This document shows positions 9,264 to 17,444 of a stretch of 64,000 nucleotides of DNA, piece by piece. The translations under genes were made by a program, and so were the position numbers. This DNA comes from Camelimonas fluminis (GTDB taxonomy: Bacteria > Pseudomonadota > Alphaproteobacteria > Rhizobiales > Beijerinckiaceae): contig NZ_BNCG01000009.1 in the NCBI RefSeq assembly GCF_014656355.1, positions 1-64,000 of the forward strand, in the 5' to 3' direction. The notes beneath the pieces were generated by a model, which saw nothing but the letters and a program-made list of their open reading frames with translations, had not been told where the DNA came from and made no database searches. Each line of letters begins with the position of its first letter. Within the stretch, counting starts at the first letter, position 1.

Positions 9264-9977
9264 TCAACCCTCGGCGGGAGCCACAGCGTCCGGAACCGCC
9301 TCATCTTCCGGGTCGCCAGCCGGAACCGGGCCGTCGTACTTCTTCACCACCACCCTGGTTCCGGTCGGCACCTGGCTGTGCAGATGGATGATGTCCTGGT
9401 TCAGCAGGCGGATGCAGCCGCTCGACAGCGACAGGCCGATGCTGCCCGGATCATTGGTGCCGTGGATGCGATACAGCGTGTCGCGGCTGCCCTGGAACAG
9501 ATACAGCGCCCGGGCGCCCAGCGGATTGTCCGGACCGCCCGGCATGCCCTTCGCCCACGGCCTGGCCTTGGGGTCGCGCTTGACCATGGCCGCCGGCGGC
9601 GTCCACACCGGCCACGAGGCCTTGCGCGCCACGGTCGCCCGGCCGTTCCAGCGGAAACCGGCGCGACCAACGCCGACGCCATAGCGGATGGCGCGGCCGC
9701 CGGGACGGACCAGATAGAGATAATGCGCGCCTGGATCGACAACGATCGTGCCCGGCTGCTCGGTGGCTTCGTAGTCGACCTCGCGGCGCAGGAAACGGGG
9801 ATCGATCTGGGTCAGGTCGACGGCGGCGACCGTGAAGCGACCATCATCCACCTCGCTGTAGATGCGGGCGTAATAGGGATCGACTGGCGGCGGAGCGGCC
9901 AGCTCCGGGCGGCTACGGTCTGTACAGGCAGCCAGAAACACCGGCGCGGCCAGCAAAAAACGTCGACGATCCATCAT
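9264..9977 (-). CDS. L,D-transpeptidase (YkuD domain), predicted lipoprotein
   Basis: A 237-residue cell-wall enzyme. The N-terminus has an RRR stretch, a hydrophobic segment and a lipobox 'LAAC' with C18, so it is probably a lipoprotein, possibly Tat-exported. The YkuD domain spans about residues 75-212. It shows the catalytic signature: H172 in 'IHGTNDP' and C188 in 'SSGCIRL'. These enzymes form 3-3 cross-links in peptidoglycan or attach proteins to it. I chose the double Met at 9977 because the signal sequence begins there; 10001 is an alternative. A short acidic Pro-rich tail follows the domain. No obvious operon partner. Confidence 0.93.
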   Translation of the reverse strand: MMDRRRFLLAAPVFLAACTDRSRPELAAPPPVDPYYARIYSEVDDGRFTVAAVDLTQIDPRFLRREVDYEATEQPGTIVVDPGAHYLYLVRPGGRAIRYGVGVGRAGFRWNGRATVARKASWPVWTPPAAMVKRDPKARPWAKGMPGGPDNPLGARALYLFQGSRDTLYRIHGTNDPGSIGLSLSSGCIRLLNQDIIHLHSQVPTGTRVVVKKYDGPVPAGDPEDEAVPDAVAPAEG

Positions 9978-10470
9978 GTCATTCAGGTCCCGGGAGGCCA
10001 CGCGCCGGCAAGGGCGGACGGCCGATATTGAAAGTCAGAGCACCGGAGAAAGCGGCGGAGCGGAAGCGTTGCGGCGCAGGCCACACCATCCATTCCGTGC
10101 GTTTCCGGCTTTGTGATTGGGCCGCAGCGCCGCGAAATGCGGTGTGGCGACCAGCGCGACGACGTCGCTTTGAAACCCTGCGTCCCAAGCCAATAAGGCG
10201 AGATTGCGTTGAGTATTCCCGAACAGCGGTCGCCAGAGAGGGACAGTGGCCAAAACGCAACAACGGCGCCGGAGCCCCCGGTCCCATGACCATGCGGCGG
10301 AAAAGGCTTTGCCAGCATGGATTTCTTCGCGCCCGCCAACATCAACGGCAGAATAGCCACACAACAGAAAAACCCCGGCTTGCGCCGGGGCCTGATGCGC
10401 CGCGTGGGGCGAAATCCTGATCAGCCTCATCCAGGTTTTGCCCTGGATCCGGCTGGCGGACCTGCGCGAT
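9978..10470. other. Intergenic stretch with one terminator
   Basis: About 490 bp between the L,D-transpeptidase start and the enoyl-CoA hydratase stop. Open frames here have no recognisable domain or ribosome binding site. The only signal I can support is the minus-strand terminator at 10368-10390. The transpeptidase promoter presumably lies in the part nearest 9978. Confidence 0.5.
10368..10390 (-). terminator. Rho-independent terminator after the acyl-CoA operon
   Basis: CCCCGGC pairs with GCCGGGG around TTGC, and on the minus strand the stem is followed by five T residues. It lies 80 bp beyond the stop of the enoyl-CoA hydratase and would end the transcript of the hydratase/dehydrogenase operon. 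Confidence 0.85.
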
Positions 10471-11271
10471 TCACTGGCCGTTAAAGGTCGGCTTGCGCTT
10501 TTCCAGGAAGGCTGAAATCGCCTCGCCGTGGTCGGCGGTGGCGTGCGACAGCGCCTGGTAGGCGGCCGACAGGTCGAGCAGCGCCGGCAGCGAGGTTTCC
10601 TGGCCCTTGCGGATCAGCGCCTTGGTCATGCGCACGGCGTGGGGCGGATTGGCGGCGATGCGCAGCGCCAGGCTCTTCGCCGCCTCCAGCAGGTCGGCGT
10701 CGGGCACCACCTTCGAAACGAGGCCGATGTCGAGCGCTTCAGCCGCGTCAACCATGTCGCCGGTCAGCGCCATTTCGCACGCCTTGGAGTAGCCGACCAC
10801 GCGCGGCAACAGCCAGGCGCCGCCATCGCCGGGAATGATGCCCAGCTTGACGAAACTCTCGGCGAATTTGGCGCTCTCGCCGGCGATGCGAATGTCGCAC
10901 ATGCAGGCAAGGTCGCAGCCGGCGCCAATCGCGTGGCCGTTGACGGCGGCGATCACCGGCACTTCCAGCCTGTCGAACGCCAGCGGAATGCGCTGGATGC
11001 CCAGCTTGTAGTTGCGGCGGGTCTGGGCCGGCAGCTTGTCGGACAGGCCGCCCTCGCCGCTCATCTTCTTGACATTGCCGCCGGAGGAGAAAGCGGTGCC
11101 GGCGCCGGTGAGCACGGCGGCGCGCACGCTCATGTCGGCGTTCATGCGCTCGCAGGCGTCTTCAAGGGCGGTGATCATCTCTTCCGACGAAATGGCGTTG
11201 CGCACGTCGGGAAGATTCATGGTGAGAATGACGAGCGGCCCTTCCTGGGCGTAGTCGAGCGGCGATTGCAT
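10471..11271 (-). CDS. Enoyl-CoA hydratase/isomerase (crotonase family)
   Basis: A 266-residue crotonase-fold protein. The oxyanion-hole regions 'SSGGNVKKM' (62-70) and 'NGHAIGAGCD' (111-120) are present, followed by 'LGIIPGDGG'. At the position of rat hydratase Glu144 there is an Asp (D120), so the exact reaction (hydration, isomerisation or another crotonase reaction) is open. I chose the ATG at 11271, since AGGAG lies 7 bases upstream; the longer frame to 11325 has no such signal. It is the last of three minus-strand genes after two acyl-CoA dehydrogenases, fitting dehydrogenation followed by hydration of an acyl-CoA. Confidence 0.9.
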   Translation of the reverse strand: MQSPLDYAQEGPLVILTMNLPDVRNAISSEEMITALEDACERMNADMSVRAAVLTGAGTAFSSGGNVKKMSGEGGLSDKLPAQTRRNYKLGIQRIPLAFDRLEVPVIAAVNGHAIGAGCDLACMCDIRIAGESAKFAESFVKLGIIPGDGGAWLLPRVVGYSKACEMALTGDMVDAAEALDIGLVSKVVPDADLLEAAKSLALRIAANPPHAVRMTKALIRKGQETSLPALLDLSAAYQALSHATADHGEAISAFLEKRKPTFNGQ

Positions 11272-11410
11272 CGCGGGTCTCCTGGAAACGGAAAAGAATT
11301 CGGAAATGGCTGACGCCATGCGCATGGGGGCGGCCGGGCGGATGATCCGCCCCGTCCCGGCTCCCTCACCGCATGGCTCTGGCTCGCGGAGCGCGCCGCC
11401 GGTGAGGCCG

Positions 11411-11489
11411 GCTCACCGGACGCGCTCCCGCTTTTTGAATTGTCGCGTCTTCTTGCGAAGCCTCATCCGCTTCGCATGAAAACGCTCTA
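11411..11489. repeat. Dispersed palindromic repeat (Rhizobiales-type) touching a stop codon
   Basis: The segment contains a perfect 8-bp inverted repeat, TGCGAAGC (11454-11461) and GCTTCGCA (11469-11476). Read on the minus strand it begins TAGAGCGTTTTC and ends with GCGTCC-type sequence, the form I recall for short palindromic repeats scattered in Rhizobiales genomes. The first TAG is the stop codon of the acyl-CoA dehydrogenase at 11487. Membership in a known repeat family is from memory and would need a genome-wide search. Confidence 0.5.
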
Positions 11490-12638
11490 CCGCAGGCCGA
11501 GGCCGCGCGCGATCATGCCGCGCAGGATCTCGCGCGTGCCGCCGCGCAGCGAGAACGACGGGGCGTTCAGCACGGTGTGAGCCAGCACGGCGACGAAATC
11601 GCTGGTGGATTTCGTATCCGGCTCCGCGGCGATCAGCTGGCGGGCGATCTCGGGGATCTCCTGCTCCACCAGCGCGCCGAGGTCCTTGACCAGGGCGGCC
11701 TGGATCGCCGGATCATCGCCGCGCTGCAGCATGCCGGCCACCGAGCGCGACAGGCGGCGCAGGGTGTAGATGTGGGCGACCAGCCGGCCGATGGCGATTT
11801 TCGCCGCTGGCGACGGATCAGGCCCCAGGGCGCGCACCAGTTCCACCAGCAGCGTGAAGGAGGACAGGAAGCGCTCCGGTCCGCTCCGCTCCAGCGCCAG
11901 CTCGCTGGTCACCTGCTTCCAGCCGTCGCCCGGCTTGCCGAGCACGGCGTTGTCCGGAATGAAAGCGTCCCGGAACACCACTTCGTTGAAATGATGCTGG
12001 CCGGCGAGATCGTAAATGGGGTTGATCTCGACCCCGGCGGTGTTCTTCAGGTCCACCAGCATCTGGGTCAGGCCCTCGTGCCGGTTGGCGGTCTGCTCGG
12101 CGGTGCGACAGAGCAGGATCATGTAATGGGCGATGTGGGCGCCGGTGGTCCAGACTTTCGTGCCGTTCACCACCCAGCCGCCGTCGGCCTTCACGGCTTT
12201 GGTGCGCACCGAGGCGAGGTCCGAGCCGGTGTCGGGCTCGCTCATGCCGATGCAGAAATAGCAGTCGCCGGCGGCGATGCGCGGCAGGATCGACTGCTTC
12301 TGCTCCTCGGCGCCAACCTTGAGGATCAGCGGACCGCTCTGGCGGTCGGCGATCCAGTGGGCGGCGACCGGCGCGCCGGCGGCGAGCATCTCCTCCAGCA
12401 CCACATAGCGCTCCAGGGCGCTGCGTTCATGGCCGCCGTACTGCTTCGGCCAGGTCATGGAGATCCAGCCCTTGGCGCCCATCTTGCGGCTGAAGGCCGG
12501 GTCGGCGCCATTCCAGGAATCCGCCTTCTTGAAAGGCGGGCGACTGGCCAGCTCGGTCTTCAGGAACGCGCGCACTTCGGCGCGAACGCGCTCGGCTTCT
12601 TCAGAGACGGGCGGCGGGGCGAAACTGAGCGCTTCCAT
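11487..12638 (-). CDS. Acyl-CoA dehydrogenase
   Basis: A 383-residue flavoprotein of the acyl-CoA dehydrogenase family, with N-terminal helices, the middle beta domain ('MSEPDTGSDLASVRT', 'WVVNGTKVWTTGAH') and a C-terminal helical domain ending 'GGTREILRGMIARGLGL'. It would oxidise an acyl-CoA to the trans-2-enoyl-CoA and pass electrons to ETF. The position of the catalytic Glu of medium-chain enzymes (within the GGTxEI block) is not a Glu here, which is common in bacterial branches and in two-subunit enzymes. AAGGGAG precedes the ATG at 12638. It is followed by the enoyl-CoA hydratase and preceded by a second dehydrogenase, and its stop codon lies inside a palindromic repeat. Confidence 0.92.
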   Translation of the reverse strand: MEALSFAPPPVSEEAERVRAEVRAFLKTELASRPPFKKADSWNGADPAFSRKMGAKGWISMTWPKQYGGHERSALERYVVLEEMLAAGAPVAAHWIADRQSGPLILKVGAEEQKQSILPRIAAGDCYFCIGMSEPDTGSDLASVRTKAVKADGGWVVNGTKVWTTGAHIAHYMILLCRTAEQTANRHEGLTQMLVDLKNTAGVEINPIYDLAGQHHFNEVVFRDAFIPDNAVLGKPGDGWKQVTSELALERSGPERFLSSFTLLVELVRALGPDPSPAAKIAIGRLVAHIYTLRRLSRSVAGMLQRGDDPAIQAALVKDLGALVEQEIPEIARQLIAAEPDTKSTSDFVAVLAHTVLNAPSFSLRGGTREILRGMIARGLGLR

Positions 12639-12815
12639 GGCTCAACTCCCTTGAAATCAGATCAGTTGGGCGGGAGCCCGTTTTGAAATGCGCCGCGAGG
12701 CGCGAGGTGGCGGCGCTTGCACGAACCGGAGCGGGGCGGACCTGAAGTCCGTGAGCGCCGGAAGTGGAGAAAGCGTCGTCAGATCGCCGTCGCAGGAGCG
12801 TTTCGGGACGGGCTC

Positions 12816-13874
12816 TCAGGCGGCGGCGGTCAGCATGGCCCAAAGGCCATCAGCGCCAGCGGCGACGGCCTGGTCGCCCAGTTTCAGTTCCCAGAAGGCG
12901 TCATTGCCGAACTCATCGCGCCACGACCACAGCCGCTGGGTGCTGAAATGCAGCGCGTGCTCGGCGGTGAAGCCGATGGCGCCGTGCACCTGGTGGGCGA
13001 TGTTGCAGGCGATGGAGGCCGCCTCGCCGGCGCGGGCCTTGGCCGAGGCGACGGCGATCGAACCGGCGCCATGCTGGGCCTGGACGATGGCGGCGTCGGC
13101 TGCGGCGGTGGCGGCGGCGGCCTGCCCGGCAAGGGTGGCCAGATTGTGCTGGATGGCCTGGAACTTGCCGAGCGGCTTGCCGAACTGGCTGCGCTCAAGA
13201 GCATATTGCACCGAGAGTTGCAGCACGGTCTGCAGGGCGCCTGCCATCTGGGCGCTGCGGGCGGCGGCGGCCATGGCGTAGACATCGGCGGCCTGGCGCG
13301 TCGTCAGTTTCGCCGCCTGGGCCGGCGCCTCATCGAACGCCACGTCGTCGCGCGGCTCATGGGCCAGGTTGGCCGCCTCGGCGATCTTGCAGTCGGCCAG
13401 GGCGACGAGCGCCAGCAACGGGCCTTCAGCGGTTTCGGCGACCACTGTCACGCCGCCGGAGGCGAAGCGCGCATAGGGAACGCGCGCAACCGCGCCGGTG
13501 ATGAGCCAGCCGTCGCCCTTGCGGACGGCGCGCAGGGTTTCGCCAGGGCGGGGAATGGCGATGGTCAGCGGCGCATCCGGGACCACAACGCCGGCCTCGC
13601 CGAGCAGGAAACCGGCGATGAGCGTTTCGGCCAGCGGCGCCGGGACCGAGCTGGCGCCGGCGGGAACCAGCAGGGCCAGGGCGTCGGCCAGTTCGGCGCC
13701 GCTGCCGCCAGCGTCCTCGGCGACGGCGGCCTTGGTGAGGCCGGCCTCAACCATGGCGTTCCACAATTGCGTCTGGAACGAACCCGTCGCGGCGGCGCGG
13801 AGCAGGTCTGGCGTGCAGTAGTCCCTGAACAGCCGGCTGGCTGTCTCGACGAACATGTCGCGCATGTCGCTCAT
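12816..13874 (-). CDS. Acyl-CoA dehydrogenase, second paired subunit
   Basis: A 352-residue acyl-CoA dehydrogenase relative, shorter and more divergent than its neighbour. The C-terminal domain keeps the conserved 'SQFGKPLGKFQAIQH' flavin-contact region and 'QVHGAIGFTAEH' block. The middle domain is weakly conserved ('GDGWLITGAVARVPYA'). AGAGAGG eight bases before the ATG at 13874 supports the start. It is the first gene of a three-gene minus-strand set (dehydrogenase, dehydrogenase, enoyl-CoA hydratase). Pairs of unequal dehydrogenases like this form alpha2-beta2 enzymes in actinobacterial steroid side-chain breakdown; whether these two assemble is inference. Confidence 0.88.
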   Translation of the reverse strand: MSDMRDMFVETASRLFRDYCTPDLLRAAATGSFQTQLWNAMVEAGLTKAAVAEDAGGSGAELADALALLVPAGASSVPAPLAETLIAGFLLGEAGVVVPDAPLTIAIPRPGETLRAVRKGDGWLITGAVARVPYARFASGGVTVVAETAEGPLLALVALADCKIAEAANLAHEPRDDVAFDEAPAQAAKLTTRQAADVYAMAAAARSAQMAGALQTVLQLSVQYALERSQFGKPLGKFQAIQHNLATLAGQAAAATAAADAAIVQAQHGAGSIAVASAKARAGEAASIACNIAHQVHGAIGFTAEHALHFSTQRLWSWRDEFGNDAFWELKLGDQAVAAGADGLWAMLTAAA

Positions 13875-14373
13875 CGAGAATCCTCTCTACCTGAGACGTT
13901 TCCAGCCCTTTGAAGCGGAAACGCTTCATCTTTTTCATTCTGGCGCAGGTTCCGGCGCGAAGGCGGGGCGTCGCCATGACCGGCACTGGCTCCTTGTCAC
14001 GCGGGGGGAAGCCGCGCTTGACCTTCTCTATCGCGGCTCAGCCCAACAAAATCTACCCCCCAGGACGTGCAGGCGATGCAGCGTCATCCCACGCGGCATG
14101 TTTCCCGCGCGGGGCGTTTCTTGCACAAGGCGTCTCTTGCGCAGGGCGTTCCTGGCGATGGGCGTTCCTCGCGAAGGATGTTCCTGACGAAGGATGTTCC
14201 TGGCGTGCGCGGAAGGCAGATGCGGAAAGCAGGCCTGCCGCTGCTGCCGGGCGCGTCGCGCCCGGGGAGCCGAAAGCTGGTTCCGCGCAACCGCCACATG
14301 CTCTATGCAAACGCAACGACAGCAATGGGCGCGACCGGCGCCGGCAGGAAACAGCCGCAGGGAGGCAAGGATC
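13875..14373. other. Divergent intergenic region with a tandem repeat
   Basis: About 500 bp between two divergently transcribed genes. The half near 13875 should hold the promoter of the dehydrogenase operon. The middle carries a 16-bp tandem repeat described separately. I see no gene: frames crossing it owe their length to base composition, and the repeat period is not a multiple of three. Confidence 0.5.
14081..14209. repeat. Degenerate 16-bp tandem repeat, about 8 units
   Basis: Eight consecutive units follow the pattern GCGTTCCTGGCGAAGG (first G often A, with variation at most positions). Seven of them, from 14098 to 14209, are exactly in 16-bp register; a first unit at 14081-14096 is offset by one base. 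The period is not a multiple of three, so it is unlikely to be coding. It lies between divergent promoters. Confidence 0.8.
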
Positions 14374-14946
14374 GTGGGCATGCAGAGCGCGTTGGCGCCA
14401 GAATTTCAGATCGTCGCGGATGAGGCGGACGAGACGCCCTGGCGCGTTGTCGCCGGCGGCGTCACCATCGCCCGCTTCGCCACGGAAGCGCTGGCAATGG
14501 CCTGCGCCGACGCGCTGGAATCAGCGGAGATGGAAGCCGCCATGCCGCCGCCAGGCGATGGCTGGGACATGATCCGCAGTCGCGGCTTCACCCGCCACGC
14601 CGGCCCGATCTGGCATCGCCATGACGAAAAGGGCCTGGTGTTCGGCTTCCGCGCCCTGCCCAAGCACCGCAATCGCAATGGCGTCATCCATGGCGGCATG
14701 ATCATGACCTTCATCGACCGCATTCTCGGCGTCGCCATCACCGAGAACAGCGACGCCCGCCCCCACGCCACCATCCAGCTCGACACGCATTTCGTCAGCG
14801 GCGCCCGGGTGGGCGAATTCGTCGAGGCGCGTTGCGAACTGGTGCGCGCCACCAAAGCGGTCGCCTTTGTTTCGGCGACGGTCACGGTCGGGGAGCGCAT
14901 CGTGGCGAAAAGTCAGGGAATGTGGAAGCTGCGCGAAGCCGGCTAA
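14374..14946 (+). CDS. PaaI-type hotdog thioesterase
   Basis: A 190-residue protein with a hotdog-fold thioesterase domain in the C-terminal two thirds. The signature 'GVIHGGMIMTFID' and the following 'ATIQLDTHFVSGARVGEFVEA' match the PaaI/4HBT family. GGAGG at 14361-14365 is 8 bases from a GTG at 14374; the ATG at 14380 is an equally plausible start. It is divergent from the paired dehydrogenases and ends 13 bp from the MgtC-family gene. A role in hydrolysing acyl-CoA intermediates or releasing CoA is likely; the substrate is unknown. Confidence 0.87.
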   Translation: MGMQSALAPEFQIVADEADETPWRVVAGGVTIARFATEALAMACADALESAEMEAAMPPPGDGWDMIRSRGFTRHAGPIWHRHDEKGLVFGFRALPKHRNRNGVIHGGMIMTFIDRILGVAITENSDARPHATIQLDTHFVSGARVGEFVEARCELVRATKAVAFVSATVTVGERIVAKSQGMWKLREAG

Positions 14947-14959
14947 CCAGCCAGCTTCA

Positions 14960-15676
14960 TCAATCGCTGGCGCTGCTTTCCCAGGCGGCGTGCAGCACGC
15001 CGGGCTCCGCCTCAAGCGCATTGACCACGGCTTCGATTTCGTCCGGGTCGACGGAGTTGCTGGCCAGCACGGCGATGAGATCCACCGTGCCGTTGCCGTG
15101 GGTCGTCTCGCGCACGTCGGAGATCGGGTAGTAGGCGTCCTTCAGCCGTTGAACCAGCAACTCGCGGATCGGTCCGACGTCGGCGCGCGTCGTCGTGACC
15201 GTGACTTCAATGGTCAGTTCGGCGCTCTGCTCGTCCACCGGGATGCGGTTGATGGCGTTGACCAGCGGTCGCAGCAGGGTGTTGCCGGCGACGACGAAAA
15301 TGGTGATGAGCAATGCCTCGGCCAGCAGGTCGACGCCCGCCGCCGCGCCCACCGCCGCCGAGCACCAGAGCGTGGCGGCCGTGTTGAGGCCACGCACGTT
15401 CATGCCTTCCTTCATGATCACGCCCGCGCCGAGAAAACCGACGCCGGAAACCACATAGGCGATGACCCGCAGGGACTCCTTGTCGCCGGCGATGCGGGCG
15501 GCGACATCAACGAAGGCGGCGGCGCCCACGGCGACCAGCACATTGGTGCGCAGGCCAGCCGACCGCAGCCGGAACTGCCGCTCGACGCCGATAATGGCGC
15601 CGCAGATGAAAGCGGCGAGCAGGCTGATGACCGAATCCAGAAACGGCAGCAACTCAAAGGTCTGGATGAAACGCAT
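14960..15676 (-). CDS. MgtC/SapB-family membrane protein
   Basis: A 238-residue protein with about four or five hydrophobic helices in the first 140 residues. It has the MgtC family hallmarks 'IIGVERQFR' and 'VSGVGFLGAGVIMKEG', then a soluble C-terminal domain (about 150-235) of the ACT-like type seen in MgtC proteins. MgtC proteins act in growth at low magnesium and in pathogens inhibit the F-ATPase; many environmental homologs have no known role. AGGAG stands 11 bases before the ATG at 15676. I saw no magnesium riboswitch in its upstream region. It is convergent with the thioesterase and has no operon partner. Confidence 0.9.
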   Translation of the reverse strand: MRFIQTFELLPFLDSVISLLAAFICGAIIGVERQFRLRSAGLRTNVLVAVGAAAFVDVAARIAGDKESLRVIAYVVSGVGFLGAGVIMKEGMNVRGLNTAATLWCSAAVGAAAGVDLLAEALLITIFVVAGNTLLRPLVNAINRIPVDEQSAELTIEVTVTTTRADVGPIRELLVQRLKDAYYPISDVRETTHGNGTVDLIAVLASNSVDPDEIEAVVNALEAEPGVLHAAWESSASD

Positions 15677-15876
15677 GCCGGGCCAACTCCTGTACGCGCG
15701 CCGGGAGACCCACGCCCGTTACGACGGTTTCATGACAGGCATGCGTCAACCTTACCGCTCCAAAGCTTTTCCGGGCCGGGCGTTTCCCGCCAGGCGCCTG
15801 GAACAGCGACTCAACTTCCTGCGCGACAAAAACGCGTCAGACAACGGATGCTCCGGATGATCGACGCCCTGGCTGT

Positions 15877-16620
15877 CTACTCCGGCAGCACTGTGGCGAA
15901 AAGCTCCGGGCTGCCCTGAAGTTTCCGCATCGCCGCATCTTTCCCCGCCGCGTCGCTGGCGATCCGCAGCCGCCACAGGCCGCCGGGCTTCGGCCCGTCG
16001 ACAATGCGCATGCCGTTGTCCTGGAGCCAGACGCCCGCATCAGCCATGGTCACGCCGGGGGCGAAGCGCGCCAGCGCATGCACGCCGCTCTCCTGCGCCG
16101 GCGCGGAGGCGGTGACATAGCCGCCCGGCTGCTGCCGGCTTCCGGAGGCCAGATGCGCCAGCAGTCCGGCCTGGACGACGGCCAGCGCCGCGAGGCCAGC
16201 GACGGCGTAGCCCATGGCGCGGGGCGTGAACGCCTCCACCAGGCCCGCCAGCCAGGCGCCCGGGCCGCTGCGCACTGGCGCGGCGCGGCTTGCGGGGGCT
16301 GCGCGGCTTTCCGATGTTACGCGGCTTGCGGGTCGGGCGGCGGTTTCGGCGTCGATCATGGCGAACAGCCGCTCGCGCGCCGCCGGCGACGGCGCGGCGA
16401 TGCCGTCGTTGAGCAGCACGGTCTGGCTGCGCTCTTCCTCAACAAGGTCGAGCCGGCGCCGAAATTCGGCGTCGTGGGCCAGCCGCGCCTCGACCTGGCG
16501 CGTCTGCCCGGACGACAGTTTGCCGGCGGCGTAGAAAGGCAGCAGCAGCTCCAGGTCGTCATCCGGGGACTGCGCCGCCGCTGGCGCGGAGGTCATGGTT
16601 GGCTCCCTGTCGGTCATCAT
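15877..16620 (-). CDS. Anti-sigma factor, single-pass membrane protein
   Basis: A 247-residue protein encoded directly after an ECF sigma factor, with a 4-bp ATGA overlap of start and stop. That overlap decided the start at 16620. The N-terminal 90 residues are helical ('LLLPFYAAGKLS', 'RLAHDAEFRRRLD'), as in anti-sigma domains, but the zinc-binding HxxxCxxC motif is absent. One transmembrane helix lies at about residues 130-155 ('GYAVAGLAALAVVQAGLL'). The C-terminal periplasmic part (about 160-247) is probably the sensor. The protein should hold the sigma factor at the membrane until a periplasmic signal arrives; regulated proteolysis is the usual release mechanism but is not shown here. Confidence 0.82.
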   Translation of the reverse strand: MMTDREPTMTSAPAAAQSPDDDLELLLPFYAAGKLSSGQTRQVEARLAHDAEFRRRLDLVEEERSQTVLLNDGIAAPSPAARERLFAMIDAETAARPASRVTSESRAAPASRAAPVRSGPGAWLAGLVEAFTPRAMGYAVAGLAALAVVQAGLLAHLASGSRQQPGGYVTASAPAQESGVHALARFAPGVTMADAGVWLQDNGMRIVDGPKPGGLWRLRIASDAAGKDAAMRKLQGSPELFATVLPE

Positions 16621-17177
16621 GGCCATCCCCTGTCGACGCCCGCTTCCGCGAGCAGGCCCGCCAGGCGCTTGCGCGCATGGAACAGGCGGGTTTTGACGGT
16701 GTTGGCCGGAATGCCCAGAATGAGGGCGACCTCATCGACGCCCTGCTCGTGGTAATAAACAAGGTCGATGACCTCGCGGTGCTCCGGGCTGAGCCGGCCG
16801 AGACAGGCGCGCATGATCGCCGCCTTGTCCGTTTTCTGCGCCGCGACCTCCGGATCGTCGGCGTCATCTTCCAGCGTTTCGGCGAACCCGTCGTCCAGCG
16901 GCGCCGTCGTGCGCCGCCGCAGTTGCGACAGCGCCTTGAAGCGGGCGACGCCAAGCAGCCAGGTGGTGGCGCTGGAGCGGCCCTCGAAGGCGCCCGCCTG
17001 GCGCCACACGTCGAGAAACACGTCGCTGACCAGCTCCTCCGCCGTCGCCTCGTTGCGCACCATGCGGACGAGGAAACGGAACACCCGCAGGTGATGCCGC
17101 TGGTACAGCGTCATCATCGCCGCCCTGTCGCCCCCGGCGATGCGCCGGATGACCTCCCCGTCCGCGTGCGTGTCCAC
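16617..17177 (-). CDS. ECF-subfamily RNA polymerase sigma factor
   Basis: A 186-residue sigma-70 family factor of the ECF class. Region 2 is clear ('LYQRHHLRVFRFLVRMVRN', 'ELVSDVFLDVWRQ'). Region 4 follows after a short acidic linker and carries the helix-turn-helix 'DEVALILGIPANTVKTRLFHARKRL'. I prefer the GTG at 17177, which opens the conserved 'EVIRRIAGGDRAA' segment and has a G-rich sequence just before it; an ATG at 17261 would add 28 low-complexity residues. It is translationally coupled to the anti-sigma gene. The likely targets nearby are the secreted small protein and the subtilase, but I could not identify a shared promoter motif. Confidence 0.92.
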   Translation of the reverse strand: MDTHADGEVIRRIAGGDRAAMMTLYQRHHLRVFRFLVRMVRNEATAEELVSDVFLDVWRQAGAFEGRSSATTWLLGVARFKALSQLRRRTTAPLDDGFAETLEDDADDPEVAAQKTDKAAIMRACLGRLSPEHREVIDLVYYHEQGVDEVALILGIPANTVKTRLFHARKRLAGLLAEAGVDRGWP

Positions 17178-17349
17178 GGCGCCCCCCAGCCCATGCCCTG
17201 ACAGTTCCAGAGGCAGTCGCGTCTGGACGGGGCCGCCGGGGCGTCGCCATCCATGCCTCACAACTGTCTCGCATCAATGGCTCCGAGCATTCCCGCCGCG
17301 CGCCGCGCTGGTCAAGTCCCGGATCTTCCGGACGCGCACGGCGACTGGA

Positions 17350-17430
17350 CTGGAGCGCTTTCCGACCAGACAGCCCCCTCTGGTCGATCAGAATTCGCTC
17401 AAAGCAGAAAACCTGGAGCGAACTCCGGTG
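17350..17430. repeat. Palindromic repeat between sigma factor and His-rich gene
   Basis: CGACCAGA (17363-17370) and TCTGGTCG (17379-17386) form a perfect 8-bp inverted repeat inside a GAGCG...GGAGCG frame. The form resembles the short palindromic repeats that recur in Rhizobiales intergenic regions, as I remember them. On the minus strand no T-run follows the stem, so it is not a standard terminator for the small gene that ends at 17445. Confidence 0.5.
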
Positions 17431-17444
17431 ACCGGCGACGACCG

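Noticed and set aside
17363-17386. Terminator after the His-rich gene
   Set aside because: The hairpin lacks a T-run on the gene strand and lies in a repeat-like context; annotated as a repeat instead.
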